NCBI RefSeq assembly: GCF_009882945.1
Contig: NZ_WTUY01000005.1
Coordinates: forward strand, 62,001 to 126,000
Reading direction: 5' to 3'
Length of the DNA: 64,000 nt
Source: Alcanivorax sp. DP30
GTDB lineage: Bacteria > Pseudomonadota > Gammaproteobacteria > Pseudomonadales > Alcanivoracaceae
Made by a program: the position numbers and the translations under genes. A model generated the notes under the pieces. That model ran no database searches. It was not told the DNA's origin and saw nothing but the letters and a program-made list of their open reading frames with translations. Of the stretch, positions 63,853 to 64,000 are shown piece after piece; positions within the stretch are counted from its first letter, which is position 1, and each line of letters starts with the position of its first letter.

Positions 63853-64000
63853 GTGGTGGTCTGGTTAGATGAAATTATCTTGGTCGTTTCTCTATCTAAG
63901 AAAACTAAAGCTGCCATTGTGCTAGGGATGGTTTTCTTCATTGGGATAAATCTAGCTGGCATTTACCTGGTAAAAAATATAGAGATTAATGGGGGAATGG
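63853..64000 (+). CDS. Partial hypothetical membrane protein, cassette 5
   Basis: A frame opening with GTG at 63853 (VVVWLDEIILVV) continues open to the window's end, 49 codons. One helix is visible (IVLGMVFFIGINLAGIYLV). No family recognised; the 3' end is not in view. The start codon is uncertain. Confidence 0.45.
   Translation, partial: MVVWLDEIILVVSLSKKTKAAIVLGMVFFIGINLAGIYLVKNIEINGGM

Larger units (their letters stand above)
61999..64000 (+). mobile_element. Integron gene-cassette array, integrase not in view
   Basis: Five short plus-strand genes are each separated by an attC site. Core sites GTTRRRY or close variants occur at 61999 (GTTAAAT), 62403, 62795 (GTTAGGC), 63239 and 63829 (GTTAAAT). 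Base composition is clearly AT-richer than the chromosome to the left, and the cassette genes have no ribosome site in common with neighbours. No integrase gene flanks the 5' end, so this is either a cluster of attC sites lacking integrase (CALIN) or a detached array. It continues beyond the window. Confidence 0.88.

Overview
The window reads as the chromosome of a moderately GC-rich marine gammaproteobacterium. The housekeeping syntenies (rpsF-priB-rpsR-rplI-dnaB-alr-radA; glyA-nrdR-ribD-ribE-ribBA-ribH-nusB-thiL-pgpA; xseB-ispA-dxs), an ectoine operon, a TRAP dicarboxylate operon and an acetate-type symporter with a CrbS/MxtR-like kinase fit the Alcanivorax/Marinobacter/Pseudomonas neighbourhood. 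Alcanivorax is my best guess, but this is inference from gene content only.

Layout. 1-592: 3' part missing of a secreted protein (- strand). 728-6568: ribosomal/replication block, alr and radA. 6781-13203 (- strand): DUF547, PepSY and TonB receptor genes with a Fur box, then a TVP38/flavin-disulfide reductase fusion. 13389-15782 (- strand): ArsM-type methyltransferase, zf-HC2 anti-sigma, ECF sigma and PilZ genes. 15873-17540: ettA. 17808-26046: glyA and the riboflavin operon through pgpA. 26316-30721: diguanylate cyclase, then dxs-ispA-xseB. 31295-35939: TRAP transporter, universal stress protein and porin. 36276-38911: thioesterase, dusC and an MBL hydrolase. 39136-48451: DUF4212/sodium-solute symporter, DUF294 protein, DEDDh exonuclease, SSS-domain hybrid kinase and its LuxR-type regulator. 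48885-50111: DcaP-like porin. 50392-53340: ectRABC. 53663-61623: TPR protein, folE2, MalT/AlkS-type regulator and a large animal-type heme peroxidase. 61999-64000: AT-richer integron cassette array with four attC sites and no integrase in view.

The main unexplained signal is a dispersed family of intergenic inverted-repeat elements. The standard arm is 33 nt long: four degenerate heptamers of the form A-N-N-T-N-N-N followed by a 5-nt inner end resembling ACGCG. Arms usually occur as facing pairs around a short loop. At least a dozen loci carry them, in several sequence families that share the same 4x7+5 geometry. They sit against stop codons, and in two loci supply them. One pair (19063-19510) encloses a gene for a four-helix-bundle (IVP/Avd-like) protein, inserted exactly between glyA and nrdR. 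That suggests an autonomous element with many gene-less relatives. Two loci are nested inside REP-like outer arms, and one has expanded to 11 perfect-phase heptamers.

Other points worth a look are a three-way-junction-like leader before folE2, two small-RNA candidates, a textbook promoter with overlapping palindrome before ectR, and an ECF-controlled arsM/reductase cluster.
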